Part shown: piece after piece, positions 55,669 to 64,000 of the stretch
Numbering within the stretch: position 1 is the stretch's first letter
Layout of the letters: each line of letters starts with the position of its first letter
Program-made: the position numbers and the translations under genes
Assembly (NCBI RefSeq): GCF_001896135.2
Contig: NZ_MPOH02000005.1
Span: 176,231 to 240,230 of the forward strand
DNA: 64,000 bases
Origin: Streptomyces phaeoluteigriseus
Lineage (GTDB): Bacteria > Actinomycetota > Actinomycetes > Streptomycetales > Streptomycetaceae
Reading direction: 5' to 3'
The notes under the pieces: model-generated
What the model was told of the DNA's origin: nothing
Databases searched by the model: none
The model's input: only the letters and a program-made list of their open reading frames with translations

Positions 55669-56898
55669 CTAGCCCGCCGGGACGGCCTCCGGGGTGTCCC
55701 CACCCTCGGCCGCATCCCTCGGAATGTCACGCACCGTATCGACCATGGCCTTGGCTTCCGGCAGCACTTCGGGCCACCCGCCCGCCGGAGCGAGCGCCAC
55801 GCCACGCCACCACGGCTCCGCCGGCACGGTCTCGGCGGTCGGCTCGAAGGGCTCGCCGGGGCGGGGCAGCGCGATCCGGGCGCCGGCCGCGCGCGCGGCG
55901 GCCAGGGTGCCCTCCCCCGGGTCGGACCACGCGTGCGTGGCGAGATTGAAGGTGGCCCAGTGGATGGGCAGGATCGCCCCGCTCGGGCCGCCCTGGAGGT
56001 CGAGGTGGGCGCGCAGCCCCTCCTCGGGGGTCATGTGGATGTCCGGCCACAGGTCGGAGTAGGCGCCGATCTGGATCATCGTCGCGTCGAACGGGCCGTA
56101 CTCGGCGCCGATGTCCTTGAAACCGTCGAAGTAACCGGTGTCGCCGCTGTGGAAGATCCGGTGCTCGTCGCCGGCGACGGACCAGGAGGCCCACAGGGTG
56201 TGCTGGGTGTTGCGCAGGCCTCGGCCGCAGAAGTGGCGGGCCGGGGTGGCGGTGAGGGTGAGGCCGCCGACGCGGGTCGCCTCGTGCCAGTCCAGCTCGC
56301 GCAGCCGGTCGGCGGACACGCCCCAGTGTTCGAGATGGGCGCCGACACCGAGGGGCACCGCGAACAGGGTGTCCGTGCCGGCCAGCGCCTTGATCGTGGG
56401 CAGGTCGAGGTGGTCGTAGTGGTCGTGCGAGATGACGACGACGTCCACCGGGCCGAGCGCGGCCAGCGGCAGCGGGGCCGGGTGCAGTCGCTTGGGGCCC
56501 GCGAAGGGGACGGGAGAGCAGCGCTCGCCCCAGACGGGGTCGAACAGCACCCGGTGCCCGTCGATCTCCGCGAGCACGCTGGAGTGCCCCATCCAGGTCA
56601 GGCGCAGGCCCGTGGCGGGTGGCCGGGCCAGGTCGGCGAGGGTGGTGGGGTGCACCGGAACGGGGCCGGAGGGGGAACGCCGGGGGCGGGTCTCCTTGTC
56701 GAAGAAGGCCTTGGCGAAGTCGAGCCCGGTGCCCGAGGGCCGGATCCGCGCGCCGATGCCGCCGGGGTTCTGGAACACCCCGTCCTTGAAGTGGGGTGAT
56801 CTGCGGATGCGCGCCAGGCGCTCACCGCTCGGGTCCGCGCCGAAGGCCTCGGGCTGCAGTGCGCGGAGCCCAGGGCTCAGGGAACGGAATGCAGCCAC
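55669..56898 (-). CDS. Metallo-beta-lactamase-fold hydrolase (NAPE-PLD/UlaG-like)
   Basis: 409 residues from GTG 56898, which has GGAGGTACC just upstream; GTG 56919 is an alternative. The metal site motif is VISHDHYDHLD, with further ligands in TPARHFCGRGL, FHSGDTGYFDG and LPIHWATFN. The N-terminal ~100 residues and GERCSPVPFAGPKR match bacterial NAPE-PLD-like proteins. Substrate could be a phospholipid or phosphoester; unproven. Confidence 0.88.
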   Translation of the reverse strand: MAAFRSLSPGLRALQPEAFGADPSGERLARIRRSPHFKDGVFQNPGGIGARIRPSGTGLDFAKAFFDKETRPRRSPSGPVPVHPTTLADLARPPATGLRLTWMGHSSVLAEIDGHRVLFDPVWGERCSPVPFAGPKRLHPAPLPLAALGPVDVVVISHDHYDHLDLPTIKALAGTDTLFAVPLGVGAHLEHWGVSADRLRELDWHEATRVGGLTLTATPARHFCGRGLRNTQHTLWASWSVAGDEHRIFHSGDTGYFDGFKDIGAEYGPFDATMIQIGAYSDLWPDIHMTPEEGLRAHLDLQGGPSGAILPIHWATFNLATHAWSDPGEGTLAAARAAGARIALPRPGEPFEPTAETVPAEPWWRGVALAPAGGWPEVLPEAKAMVDTVRDIPRDAAEGGDTPEAVPAG

Positions 56899-56991
56899 GG
56901 TACCTCCAGGTGGGGTCACTGAGGATTCCCATTATGGTCGGCCGGTCCGACAAACCTCGGGTCGCCCTGGTCCGGGGCCGCCCGCAGCGCG

Positions 56992-57037
56992 TTGACACGG
57001 CACCTCCGGGCTCCCGATACTGACCCACTGTTCAGTA
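56992..57037 (+). promoter_or_regulatory. Promoter and TetR-type operator of the amino-acid dehydrogenase gene
   Basis: TTGACA (56992-56997), 18-bp spacer, GATACT (57016-57021). TACTGA (57018-57023) and TCAGTA (57032-57037) form an inverted repeat covering the -10 and start of transcription, fitting repression by the TetR protein encoded just after the dehydrogenase. Confidence 0.68.
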
Positions 57038-57061
57038 ACAGGTCCCTGTCGAGGAGTCCGC

Positions 57062-58240
57062 ATGACCTCCCCCTTGGTGTCCCTCACCTGGACCGACCAC
57101 CTCACCGGCCGCCGGGGCTACCTGGTCGTCGACCGGCTCGTGCGCGGCGTGTGCAGCGGCGGCCTGCGGATGCGGGACGGCTGCACCCTCGACGAGGTGA
57201 CCGGCCTCGCCCGCGGCATGAGCCGCAAGGAGGCCCTGCACTACGACCCGGCGGCACGCCATGTCCCCCTGGGCGGCGCGAAGGGCGGCATCGACTGCGA
57301 TCCTCGCGACCCGGAGGCGTACGGCCTGCTGGTGCGCTACCTGCGGGCGGTACGGCCCTACGTCGAGAGCTGCTGGACCACCGGTGAGGACCTGGGGCTC
57401 AGCCAGGACGTCGTCGACCGGGCCGTCGCCGAGGCCGGGCTGGTGTCGTCGATCCAGGCCGTCCATCCGCTGCTCGACGACGAGAGCACCGCCCGCCGGC
57501 GGCTCGCGGACGCCTTCGCCGTCGAGGTGGACGGCATCGGCCTGGACGAGCTGGTCGGCGGCTGCGGGGTCGCCGAGTCCGTCCTCACCGCCCTGGACCG
57601 GGCGGGAGTGCCGCACGCCGGCACCCGGGTCGCCCTCCAGGGTCTGGGCACCATGGGTGGGGCCACGGCGCGCTTCCTCACGCGCGCGGGACTGACGGTC
57701 GTGGCCGTCGCCGACGTCAAGGGCACGATCACCAACCCGGCGGGCCTCGACGTGGAGGCGCTGCTGGCCGCGCGGGACGCCCATGGCACCGTCGACCGCC
57801 GCGCGTTGCGCCCCGGCGACCGCGAACTGCCGGGGGACGCCTGGCTGTCGGCCGAGGCCGAGGTGCTGGTGCCGGCCGCCGTGTCGTACGCGATCGGGCC
57901 GGACGAGCAGGCGCGGATCACCGCCCGCTGGATCGCCGAGGCGGCCAACATGCCGGTTCTTCCCGAGGCGGAGGCGCTGCTGCACGCGCGCGGGGTGAGC
58001 GTGCTGCCCGACGTCGTCGTCAACTCCGGGACCAACGCCTGGTGGTGGTGGACGCTGTTCGGCGACATCGGCGCGGACGCCGGGGAGGCGTTCGCCCACA
58101 CGCGCCGCTCGATGCGCGCCCTGGTGGACCTGGTGCTGACGCGCGCGGAGGCCGACGGGACAACCCCGCGCCGGGCCGCGCACGCGATCGCCGACCAGCG
58201 ACTGCCGGTCATCGCGGAGCGGTTCGGGCAGCACCGCTGA
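57062..58240 (+). CDS. Glu/Leu/Phe/Val dehydrogenase family enzyme
   Basis: 392 residues with GAGGAGTCCGC before the ATG. The substrate domain has GGLRMRDG and the catalytic lysine in VPLGGAKGGIDCDP; the Rossmann domain has LQGLGTMGGATARFL; the end has ANMPVLPEAEALL and VVNSGTNAWWWW. It deaminates an amino acid to its oxo-acid with NAD(P). The WWWW segment and spacing resemble the actinobacterial GLFV branch whose substrate is uncertain. Likely repressed by the adjacent TetR. Confidence 0.9.
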   Translation: MTSPLVSLTWTDHLTGRRGYLVVDRLVRGVCSGGLRMRDGCTLDEVTGLARGMSRKEALHYDPAARHVPLGGAKGGIDCDPRDPEAYGLLVRYLRAVRPYVESCWTTGEDLGLSQDVVDRAVAEAGLVSSIQAVHPLLDDESTARRRLADAFAVEVDGIGLDELVGGCGVAESVLTALDRAGVPHAGTRVALQGLGTMGGATARFLTRAGLTVVAVADVKGTITNPAGLDVEALLAARDAHGTVDRRALRPGDRELPGDAWLSAEAEVLVPAAVSYAIGPDEQARITARWIAEAANMPVLPEAEALLHARGVSVLPDVVVNSGTNAWWWWTLFGDIGADAGEAFAHTRRSMRALVDLVLTRAEADGTTPRRAAHAIADQRLPVIAERFGQHR

Positions 58241-58281
58241 GGGCGTCCGCGCAGGTCGCGGGCCGTGTGTAGGGTGACGGC

Positions 58282-58902
58282 GTGGCTAGGGTCCGGTTGA
58301 GTGTGGCGGAGCGGCGCGAGGAGTTGCTGCGGGCGGCCATCGAGCAGATCGAGGCGCGGGGCGTGGCGGCGGTCAGGATCGCCGACGTGGCCTCGGCGCT
58401 CGGCGTGAGCAACGCGCTCGTGCTCTACCACTTCTCCACCAAGGAGCGGCTCGTCGCCGACGCGTTCGCCTTCGCCGCCGAGGGCGACCTGGCCCATCTG
58501 CGCAAACTGCTCGGCCGGCGCACGACCGCACTGCGCCGACTGCGGTCGGCGGTGCGCTGGTACGCCCCCACGGGACCGGCCAAGGGCTGGCGGCTGTGGA
58601 TCGAGGGCTGGGCGGTGTCGCTGCGCGAACCCGCTCTGCGGGACGTCGCCCGCGACCTCGACCGGCGGTGGAAGGCGGCGCTCGCCGAGGTGATCGCGGA
58701 GGGGGTGGCCGCGGGCGAGTTCCGCTGTCCCGACCCGGCCGGGACGGCCCTGCGCCTGACGGCCCTCCTCGACGGTCTCGCCGTACAGCTCACGTCCTAC
58801 GACGGTGCGGTCTCCCGGGCCCGTGCGCAGGAATGGGTGGAGGAGGCGCTGGGCCGGGAACTCGGTCTGGGGGCGGGGACGTCGAGCGCCCAGGAGCACT
58901 GA
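58282..58902 (+). CDS. TetR-family transcriptional regulator
   Basis: 206 residues from GTG 58282. HTH: GVAAVRIADVASALGVSNALVLYHFSTKERLV. The ligand domain of the TetR_C_6/BetI-like type follows (GWRLWIEGWAVSLREPALRDVARDL). It is 41 bp downstream of the amino-acid dehydrogenase and probably co-transcribed with it, controlling the operator at 57018-57037. Confidence 0.9.
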   Translation: MARVRLSVAERREELLRAAIEQIEARGVAAVRIADVASALGVSNALVLYHFSTKERLVADAFAFAAEGDLAHLRKLLGRRTTALRRLRSAVRWYAPTGPAKGWRLWIEGWAVSLREPALRDVARDLDRRWKAALAEVIAEGVAAGEFRCPDPAGTALRLTALLDGLAVQLTSYDGAVSRARAQEWVEEALGRELGLGAGTSSAQEH

Positions 58903-59410
58903 GACCGGACCGGTCGAGTGCGTACCCGGCTCAGTCGAGTGGGTACCCGGCGCAGTCGAGTTCGTCCACGGCGCAGTCGAGTTCGTCCACGGCCGTCACC
59001 GTCGCCGTCGCCGTCGCCGCCGCGCGGATGACGCCCGGCGCCACGGCGACTCCACCGGAGGCGGTTTCGGCGTCGGCGGCTTCGGCGTCGGCGGTACCGG
59101 CGGGCGCGGACAGCCGGTCGCGTCCTCGCCGAGGGAGACCATGCGGCCGAGGCGGTGGCCGCCGAGTCGGGCGAACCGGGGCCTGGAATGCCTTGGAGCG
59201 CCCTGGAGCGTCAAGACGGCCGCGGCGGCCGCACGCGGCGCCCTGCCGGACGTACGGGCGCGGGGCGCCGTGGACGAGAGCCACGTGCGGGAGCGGGGCA
59301 TGCGGTCGTCCCGGCCTCCGGACCGGTTCCGCGAGGACCCACTCCCGCGCGCTCACCTCACTGGTCGAGCGGCCGACCGGGTCCCTCGGGAACGGCCGGC
59401 CGCACCGGGC
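58903..59410. other. Gene-free region with tandem repeats
   Basis: Begins with four 21-bp repeats (58913-58996), continues with CGCCGT and GGCGTCGGCGGCTTC short repeats to ~59095, then ~300 bp without a supportable gene. Protein-like stretches exist in several frames, but none has a start with a ribosome site or recognisable domain. Confidence 0.6.
58913..58996. repeat. 21-bp tandem repeat, four copies
   Basis: Units start at 58913, 58934, 58955 and 58976. Copies 1-2 read GTCGAGTGSGTACCCGGC..., copies 3-4 GTCGAGTTCGTCCACGGC.... They lie just after the TetR stop. Confidence 0.92.
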
Positions 59411-60228
59411 TCAGGCCACGGTCGCGATCCGCAGCTTGATGTCGTCGGGCGAGAGCGTGCCCTTGGCGGTCACGTGGTCGCCCGAGGACTCCCCGCGCAG
59501 CCGGCGTCCGATCCACGGCACCAGGTACTCGCGCGCCCACTGCACGTCGTCGCGCCGGATGTCGAAGGTGCCGCGCGGCGGGAGCTGCGGCCAGGGCTGC
59601 TCCGGGTCGGCGGGTACGTCGATGCCCAGGACCTGACCGCGCGCAGCGCCACGCGCGTGTGGCCCTCCGCGCCGAGGTGGAGCCGGTCGCCGTCCCAGGC
59701 CCGTCGGTCCTGGATGGACTTCAGCGACCACAGGTCCAGGACCGGACAGCCGTACCGGTCGGCGACCGCGCGCACGTGCCCGTTGTAGGTGGCGATCTTG
59801 CCGCGCAGATGCCGGAGCACGGGGACGCCGCGGGTGTCGAACCCGGTTGTCACCATGACGGTGCCGGCCACGGAGGTGAGGGCCGCGATCGCTCGCTCGA
59901 AGCGTTCGGCGACCTCGTCGGGGTCGGTGCCGGGTCGGAGGATGTCGTTGCCGCCCGCACAGAAGGAGACCAGGTCCGGCGCCAGCTCGACCGCCCGGGG
60001 AAGCTGGTCCTCCACGATCTGGTCGAGCAGCTTGCCGCGCACCGCGAGGTTCACGTACGCGAAGTCGCCTTCGGGCCGCCGGTCCGCGAGCAGTACCGCG
60101 AACCGGTCGGCCCAGCCGACGAACGCCCCGTCGGGGCCGGGGTCGCCGACGCCCTCGGTGAAGCTGTCCCCCACCGCCACGTACGACCCGATCAGTGAAC
60201 TGTCGTCATTCTTCGAATCGTCTGCCAC
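59411..60228 (-). CDS. SGNH/GDSL-family hydrolase, frameshifted
   Basis: ATG 60228 starts SYVAVGDSFTEGVGDPG (block I Ser), NLAVRGKLLDQI (block II), FCAGGNDIL (block III), then WDGDRLHLGAEGHTRVAL (block V Asp-x-x-His). Near 59634-59646 one base is missing; the other frame continues QVLGIDVPADPEQPW, DDVQWAREYLVPWIGRRL to the stop at 59411, giving 272 residues. Cytosolic esterase/lipase of this family; substrate unknown. Without correction the end is replaced by unrelated sequence to 59470. Confidence 0.85.
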
Positions 60229-60340
60229 AACCGTTCATGATTCACCTTCGAATGTGACTTACGCGACCGTAGGCAAGGGTTGACGGGCGGTGAGATAAGC
60301 CACTCCTAAAGACTTGGCCAATGCGGGAATAGGCCTTGTC

Positions 60341-61053
60341 TCAGCCGCGTCGGTGCAACGACCACACCCGGAATCCGCTGATCCGGAAATGGCTCCAGGT
60401 GGTGCGGAAGGCGAAATGCCCGGCGGTGTAGGGCTCCGGGTCGGTGTGGTCGAAGACGAGCCGCCTGTTGTTCCACCACCGGACGGTGGAGCCGTCGGAG
60501 ACGATGCGGACATGGTGCGGCGCGTTCGCCACCAGCAGCGGTTCGGTGTGGTCGAGGACCAGCGGCCGCACTCCCGCCTGCCCGACGTAACGGCGCAGCC
60601 GGGTCGTGGTGTTGGTGTTGGCGCCGTAGCCGACGTAGTAGGTCCTGAGGTGGTCGTACTCGGCGAGGGCGCGCGGCGCGGGGTGGCGAAGAGGTCGTGC
60701 GGGGAACGGGCGTCGACGGCGTTCCAGAAGTTGTTGAGGTCCGAGACGCGGTCGTTGACGCCGCCGGCGGAGACCGGGGTGGCCGAGTACTCCAGGACGT
60801 ACGGCCCTTCGAGCCGCTTCTTGAACCAGATCGTCGCGCCGGCCGGAACGTCGACCTCCAGGGTGCCGCGGGAGGCGGTGACGGAGCCGCCCTTCTCCAG
60901 CTCGACGGCCCACCGGCCGAGGCCGTGACGGAAGTCGTCGTGGGCGATCAGGCGGCGGTGGCGGGGCGTGGCCCTCGCCGCGGTCGCGGGGGCGAGTGCG
61001 GCGATTACGGCACCGGAGGCCATGGCGCCGAAGGCTCTGCGGGTGGTGGTCAT
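60341..61053 (-). CDS. Exported DUF6250-type beta-sandwich protein, frameshifted
   Basis: ATG 61053 with AAGGAG upstream. The twin-arginine-like leader TTRRAFGAMASGAVIAAL is followed by DDFRHGLGRWAVELEKGG, a jelly-roll start as in carbohydrate-active accessory proteins. At 60668-60682 one base is missing; the second frame continues LAEYDHLRTYYVGYG, RWWNNRRLVFDHTDPEPYT and ends RISGFRVWSLHRRG at 60341 (237 residues restored). It follows the PL11 lyase by 14 bp and is probably a carbohydrate-binding or lyase partner in pectin breakdown. Confidence 0.75.
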
Positions 61054-61067
61054 GGGAAGCGGCTCCT

Positions 61068-62987
61068 TCAGGGCGTACCGGGCAGGGGCGTGGTGGCGGT
61101 GGGCGTGGTGATGAGCGGTTCGGGGATACGGCGGGTCTCGGTGCCGAGGTAGTAGTCGGTGTACGTGGACTGGAGGTAGCCACGCACGGTCCAGCCGAGC
61201 CGGTAGGCCGGGTTCTGCGCGAGGGTGTAGACGCGGGTCCTCGTCGGCTCGGTGGTGGTGTGGAGGCGCAGCGCGGTGTGGTCGGCGGTCTCGGCGAGGA
61301 TCTCCTCGCGCCAGTCGCCGACGAGGTCGCCGTAGAAGGGAGTGGCGTTGCGGGCGCCGGAGACCACGCCGGCCGGGTCGAAGAGGCGGGTGGCGGTCTC
61401 GGTGGCGGGGTCCCACTTCTCGACGTGGGTGAGGTCGAGCAGTTCCGACGCCTTGTCACCGTCCCACCAGATGCGGAAGTTGACGCTCGGAGTGGTGCCG
61501 GAGACCTTGCCGTGCAGCACGTTGAAGACGCCCGCGCCGGGCCGGGTGACGTCGGCGGTCGAGGTCCAGTACTCGTAGCCGGGGTGGCCGGGGTCGATGT
61601 CGGCGGCGTTGCCGCGGCCCACGTCGAGGTCGGCGTCGCTCACGGGGGTCGCCGGGTGGGCGCCGGTCACCAGTCGCTCGCCCGTGTCGGCGTCGTAGTA
61701 GTACCAGGGGAAGTCGGAGACGATGCCCAGTTCGGACTGCTGGATGGCGAAGCCCTCCAGGCCGGGGCGGGCCGGGTCGAGGTCGGCGATGTCGAAGCGG
61801 TCGCCGTGGATGGCGCCGTCGACGACATAGCGCAGGGTGCCGTCACTGTTGATGACGTAGTTGCCGTCGGCGATCTCGTCCTTGCCGTCCTGGTCGACGT
61901 CGACGGTGCGGATCTGGTGGAAACCGGTCGCGCCGGAGGCCGGATCCACGACGTACTTCCAACGGCGGGTCAGATCGGTGCCGTTGAAGTCCCACGTCTG
62001 GAACAGGCTCCGGAAGGTGCCGCGCCGGGCGCCCACGCGGGTGACCGACTTGGTGACGAGGCTGGGATGTTGACCGTCGAGGTGGGCGATGCCGAAGTGG
62101 CCGCCGGAGGGGCCGTCGGCGACGAAGTCGTCGGGGACGGGCTGCCGGGTGCGCTCGGCTCCGGTCGCGCCGTCGATCACCGAGACGAACTGGTCCGCGG
62201 GCGAGTCGGCGGCGACCCGGGCGCCGTCCGCGAAGGTGGTCCCGGCGGCCGTGTGCACCAGCACCTCCGCCCTGCCGTCGCTGTCGAGGTCGTACACGGT
62301 GACGTTGTCGTCGTTGCGGTAGCCGCCGATCGCGGTGGACCCGCTGATCGCGGCGGGCGCGGGATCGTTGGCGCCGTTCCCGCCGACCTGGGTGTAGGAG
62401 CCGGGGCCGAGGTCGACCCGCCAGAGCCGCTCGCCGGTGAGGGTGTACGCCTCCAGCAGGTCGGGGTGGTCCCGGGTCCGGGAGAGCCGGCTGACGACGA
62501 GTTCGTAGCGTCCGTCGCCGTCGAGGTCGCCGGGCCAGGCATGCTGGACGGTGTAACCGTCGGCGGCGGAGAGGGGGATCTCGGCGTACCCGTCGGCGAA
62601 GTCCAGGGCGGGGGAACTCGCCCTGGTCTCCCGGCCGTCGACGACCGCGCGGACGGTGTACCTGCCCTTGCCGGGGCTGTGGTCCCGGTAGGTCGTGGAC
62701 TTCCTGACCGGTTCGCGGTTGAGGCGGCGGCCGTTCTTGTACACGTTGAAGGCGATCGCCTCGCCGTGACGGGCGTACTCGGTGCCGAGCAGCCGCCAGC
62801 TGAGGAAGGTGCCCTCCGCGGAGGGCACGGCGACCAGTCCGCGGTCGAGGTTCTCGACGACGCGGCGCGGCTGTTCGACGTGCGCGGACGCCGCCCGGCC
62901 GGTGGCCGGTGCGGTGAACAGCCCGGCCAGCAGGGCCACCGCGGTCGTGGTGACGGTGACGGTTCTTCGGCGCGGGGTGGTGTGCAC
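61068..62987 (-). CDS. Rhamnogalacturonan lyase, family PL11
   Basis: 639 residues from GTG 62987 with GAGGAG upstream. A signal peptide with RRR start and VTTTAVALLAGLFTAPATG is followed by the PL11 beta-propeller: VENLDRGLVAVPSAEGTFLSW, WPGDLDGDGRYELVVSRL, DLDSDGRAEVLVHTAAG, VDQDGKDEIADGNYVI, the repeated Asp-rich Ca-binding loops, and WRGDWREE-type VGDWREEILAETAD. It cleaves rhamnogalacturonan I of pectin outside the cell. A LacI-type palindrome lies 55 bp upstream. Confidence 0.93.
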   Translation of the reverse strand: MHTTPRRRTVTVTTTAVALLAGLFTAPATGRAASAHVEQPRRVVENLDRGLVAVPSAEGTFLSWRLLGTEYARHGEAIAFNVYKNGRRLNREPVRKSTTYRDHSPGKGRYTVRAVVDGRETRASSPALDFADGYAEIPLSAADGYTVQHAWPGDLDGDGRYELVVSRLSRTRDHPDLLEAYTLTGERLWRVDLGPGSYTQVGGNGANDPAPAAISGSTAIGGYRNDDNVTVYDLDSDGRAEVLVHTAAGTTFADGARVAADSPADQFVSVIDGATGAERTRQPVPDDFVADGPSGGHFGIAHLDGQHPSLVTKSVTRVGARRGTFRSLFQTWDFNGTDLTRRWKYVVDPASGATGFHQIRTVDVDQDGKDEIADGNYVINSDGTLRYVVDGAIHGDRFDIADLDPARPGLEGFAIQQSELGIVSDFPWYYYDADTGERLVTGAHPATPVSDADLDVGRGNAADIDPGHPGYEYWTSTADVTRPGAGVFNVLHGKVSGTTPSVNFRIWWDGDKASELLDLTHVEKWDPATETATRLFDPAGVVSGARNATPFYGDLVGDWREEILAETADHTALRLHTTTEPTRTRVYTLAQNPAYRLGWTVRGYLQSTYTDYYLGTETRRIPEPLITTPTATTPLPGTP

Positions 62988-63039
62988 CAGGGGCTCCTCA
63001 ACGGCACAGGATCGCGTGAGACGGACGGGGCGCGATGCG

Positions 63040-63053
63040 GGAAAGCGCTTGCC
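63040..63053. promoter_or_regulatory. LacI/GalR-type operator before the rhamnogalacturonan lyase
   Basis: GGAAAGCGCTTGCC contains the 8-bp palindrome AAGCGCTT and fits the generic LacI-family operator with a central CG. It indicates control by a sugar-responsive LacI protein not encoded next to it. Confidence 0.65.
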
Positions 63054-63275
63054 GCTCTTTTCGATCACTGTGTCCCTGCCCCGCCCCGCCTGTCGACACC
63101 TCGGGCACACCCGCCACAAGACCGCAATGGAACGATCATGAGCGCGCAAAGTCGAACAGATGCGGAGCGGGTGCCGGGGGGCGGGGAGTGCCGGTGCGGG
63201 CGTCCGTGCGGGAGCAGGTGCGGGCACCTGCGTGCGGGCATGCGAGCGCCCAGGCGCGCGGGCGTGTGGAAACAC

Positions 63276-63309
63276 CGAAGGCCGACCCGGGATCGGGGTC
63301 CGGCCTTCG
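63276..63309 (-). terminator. Hairpin after the M23 peptidase gene
   Basis: CGAAGGCCGACCC pairs with GGGGTCCGGCCTTCG (one bulged base), 33 bp after the stop. Confidence 0.75.
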
Positions 63310-63341
63310 ACGGCGTGTCAGGCGGGAGGTCGAGCGCTACG

Positions 63342-64000
63342 TCAGCCGACGGAGACGCCGTGCGAGCGCAGGTAGGCGACGGGGTCGATGTCCGAGCCGT
63401 AGTCGGGACCGGTACGGATCTCGAAGTGCAGGTGCGGGCCGGTCACGTTGCCGGTCGCACCGGACAGGCCGATCTGCTGACCGCCGGAGACGGACTGGCC
63501 GGCCGAGACGGAGAGCGAGGACAGGTGGGCGTACTGGGCGTAGTAGCCGTCGGCGAGCTTGATGACGACCTGGTTGCCGTACGCGCCGCCCCAGCCCGCG
63601 GAGACGACCGTGCCCGCGCCGACGGCCTTGAGCGAGGTGCCGGTCGGGACGACGAAGTCGACGCCGGTGTGGTAACCGCTGGACCACATGCTGCCGGACA
63701 TCTTGTACGGGGTGCCGACGGTCGCACCCGCCACCGGGAGGGCGAAGCCACTGGAGGCGGTGGCCTTCTCGGCAGCCTGCGCCGTGGACGCCTTCGACGA
63801 GGAGGACTTCGCGGAGTCCGACGAGCCCGAGTCCGAGGAGGACGACTTCGTGGAGGAGCCCGAGGACTGCTTCGGCGAGGCCGACGAACCGGACGAAGTA
63901 GATGAACCGGACGAAGTGGACGGCGACTTGGTCGTGCCGGTCGCGGCCTTCTCCCCGATCGAGAGCTTCAGTCCCGGGTGGATCAGCGACGGGTTCTCGC
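63342..64000 (-). CDS. LysM-M23 peptidoglycan endopeptidase (5' end outside window)
   Basis: The frame is open to the right edge. The visible part starts ENPSLIHPGLKLSIG, the end of a LysM domain, then a ~60-residue Ser/Thr/Lys-rich linker (SGSSTSSGSSAS), then the lysostaphin-type M23 domain. Zn ligands lie in SSGYHTGVDFVVPTG (His, Asp) and the active-site motif is TGPHLHFEIR. It cleaves peptide cross-links in the cell wall, and the LysM domain anchors it to glycan. A signal peptide is expected upstream of the window. Confidence 0.92.
   Translation of the reverse strand, partial: ENPSLIHPGLKLSIGEKAATGTTKSPSTSSGSSTSSGSSASPKQSSGSSTKSSSSDSGSSDSAKSSSSKASTAQAAEKATASSGFALPVAGATVGTPYKMSGSMWSSGYHTGVDFVVPTGTSLKAVGAGTVVSAGWGGAYGNQVVIKLADGYYAQYAHLSSLSVSAGQSVSGGQQIGLSGATGNVTGPHLHFEIRTGPDYGSDIDPVAYLRSHGVSVG

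Larger units (their letters stand above)
62988..63341. other. Intergenic region upstream of the PL11 gene
   Basis: 354 bp. It holds the LacI-type palindrome (63040-63053), a GC-rich stretch of short GTGCGGGCG-like repeats (63160-63250) and the terminator of the peptidase gene (63276-63309). No gene is seen. Confidence 0.65.

Noticed and set aside
58913..59356. Minus-strand frame with CAVDELD heptapeptide repeats
   Set aside because: No ribosome site, no domain; the repeat is 21 bp, so every frame looks open across it.

Overview
The window reads as a chromosomal segment of a Streptomyces or close relative. Base composition is very GC-rich with strong third-position G/C, and the gene content is typical: a conservon (cvnABCD), a WhiB-like gene next to a Dps-like gene, glycosyltransferase- and PKS-linked accessory genes, many LacI/GntR/TetR regulators, and a rhamnogalacturonan lyase with Sec/Tat export. 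Nothing seen indicates a plasmid, prophage or insertion sequence.

Layout. (1) 1-4.85 kb: the end of a type I PKS/PUFA-like synthase with C-terminal dehydratase and phosphopantetheinyl transferase domains, then a free ACP, an alpha/beta hydrolase, an MGT-type glycosyltransferase and a zinc-ribbon methyltransferase, mostly joined by ATGA overlaps: the tail of a lipid/polyketide biosynthetic operon. (2) 6.0-12.2 kb: a catabolic unit (MFS aromatic-acid transporter, VOC-type extradiol dioxygenase, PrpF-type tautomerase, RraA-type aldolase, PIG-L-type hydratase, FCD GntR regulator) that fits the lower gallate pathway 4-oxalomesaconate -> pyruvate + oxaloacetate, with the same operator half-sites at two promoters. 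(3) 12.3-25.8 kb: polyol/sugar catabolism genes (cupin, two LacI regulators, two Gfo/Idh/MocA dehydrogenases, PhyH oxygenase, SDR, ABC sugar importer, GntR-UTRA regulator), with an exported serine hydrolase and an acetyltransferase between them. (4) 25.8-28.5 kb: SDR, acyl-CoA dehydrogenase and TetR (beta-oxidation type). (5) 28.6-45.5 kb: mixed housekeeping genes, including two tRNA-Pro(GGG) genes, cobF, cobK, a DHA2 exporter, a TauE-like permease, a thiolase, WhiB-Dps-DUF3140, an M20 amidohydrolase, a HAD phosphatase, NUDIX-like and ferredoxin-like proteins, an ABC exporter, DedA and an HhH-GPD glycosylase. (6) 45.5-50.3 kb: YjbR, GNAT, XRE-cupin, LysR and the threonine degradation pair kbl-tdh. 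(7) 50.5-58.9 kb: GPP34, a conservon followed by a GAF protein, an MBL-fold hydrolase, and an amino-acid dehydrogenase with its TetR. (8) 59.4-64 kb: SGNH hydrolase, a DUF6250 protein plus PL11 rhamnogalacturonan lyase under a LacI-type palindrome, and an M23 peptidase cut by the window edge.

Two features run through the whole window. First, at least nine reading frames that look otherwise conserved are broken by a single-base shift, most of them one missing base in a GC run; this looks more like indel error in the assembly than gene decay, and I annotate such genes as one CDS across the shift. Second, there are many short tandem repeats (9, 16, 21, 24, 29 and 47 bp units), several inside or at the ends of genes.
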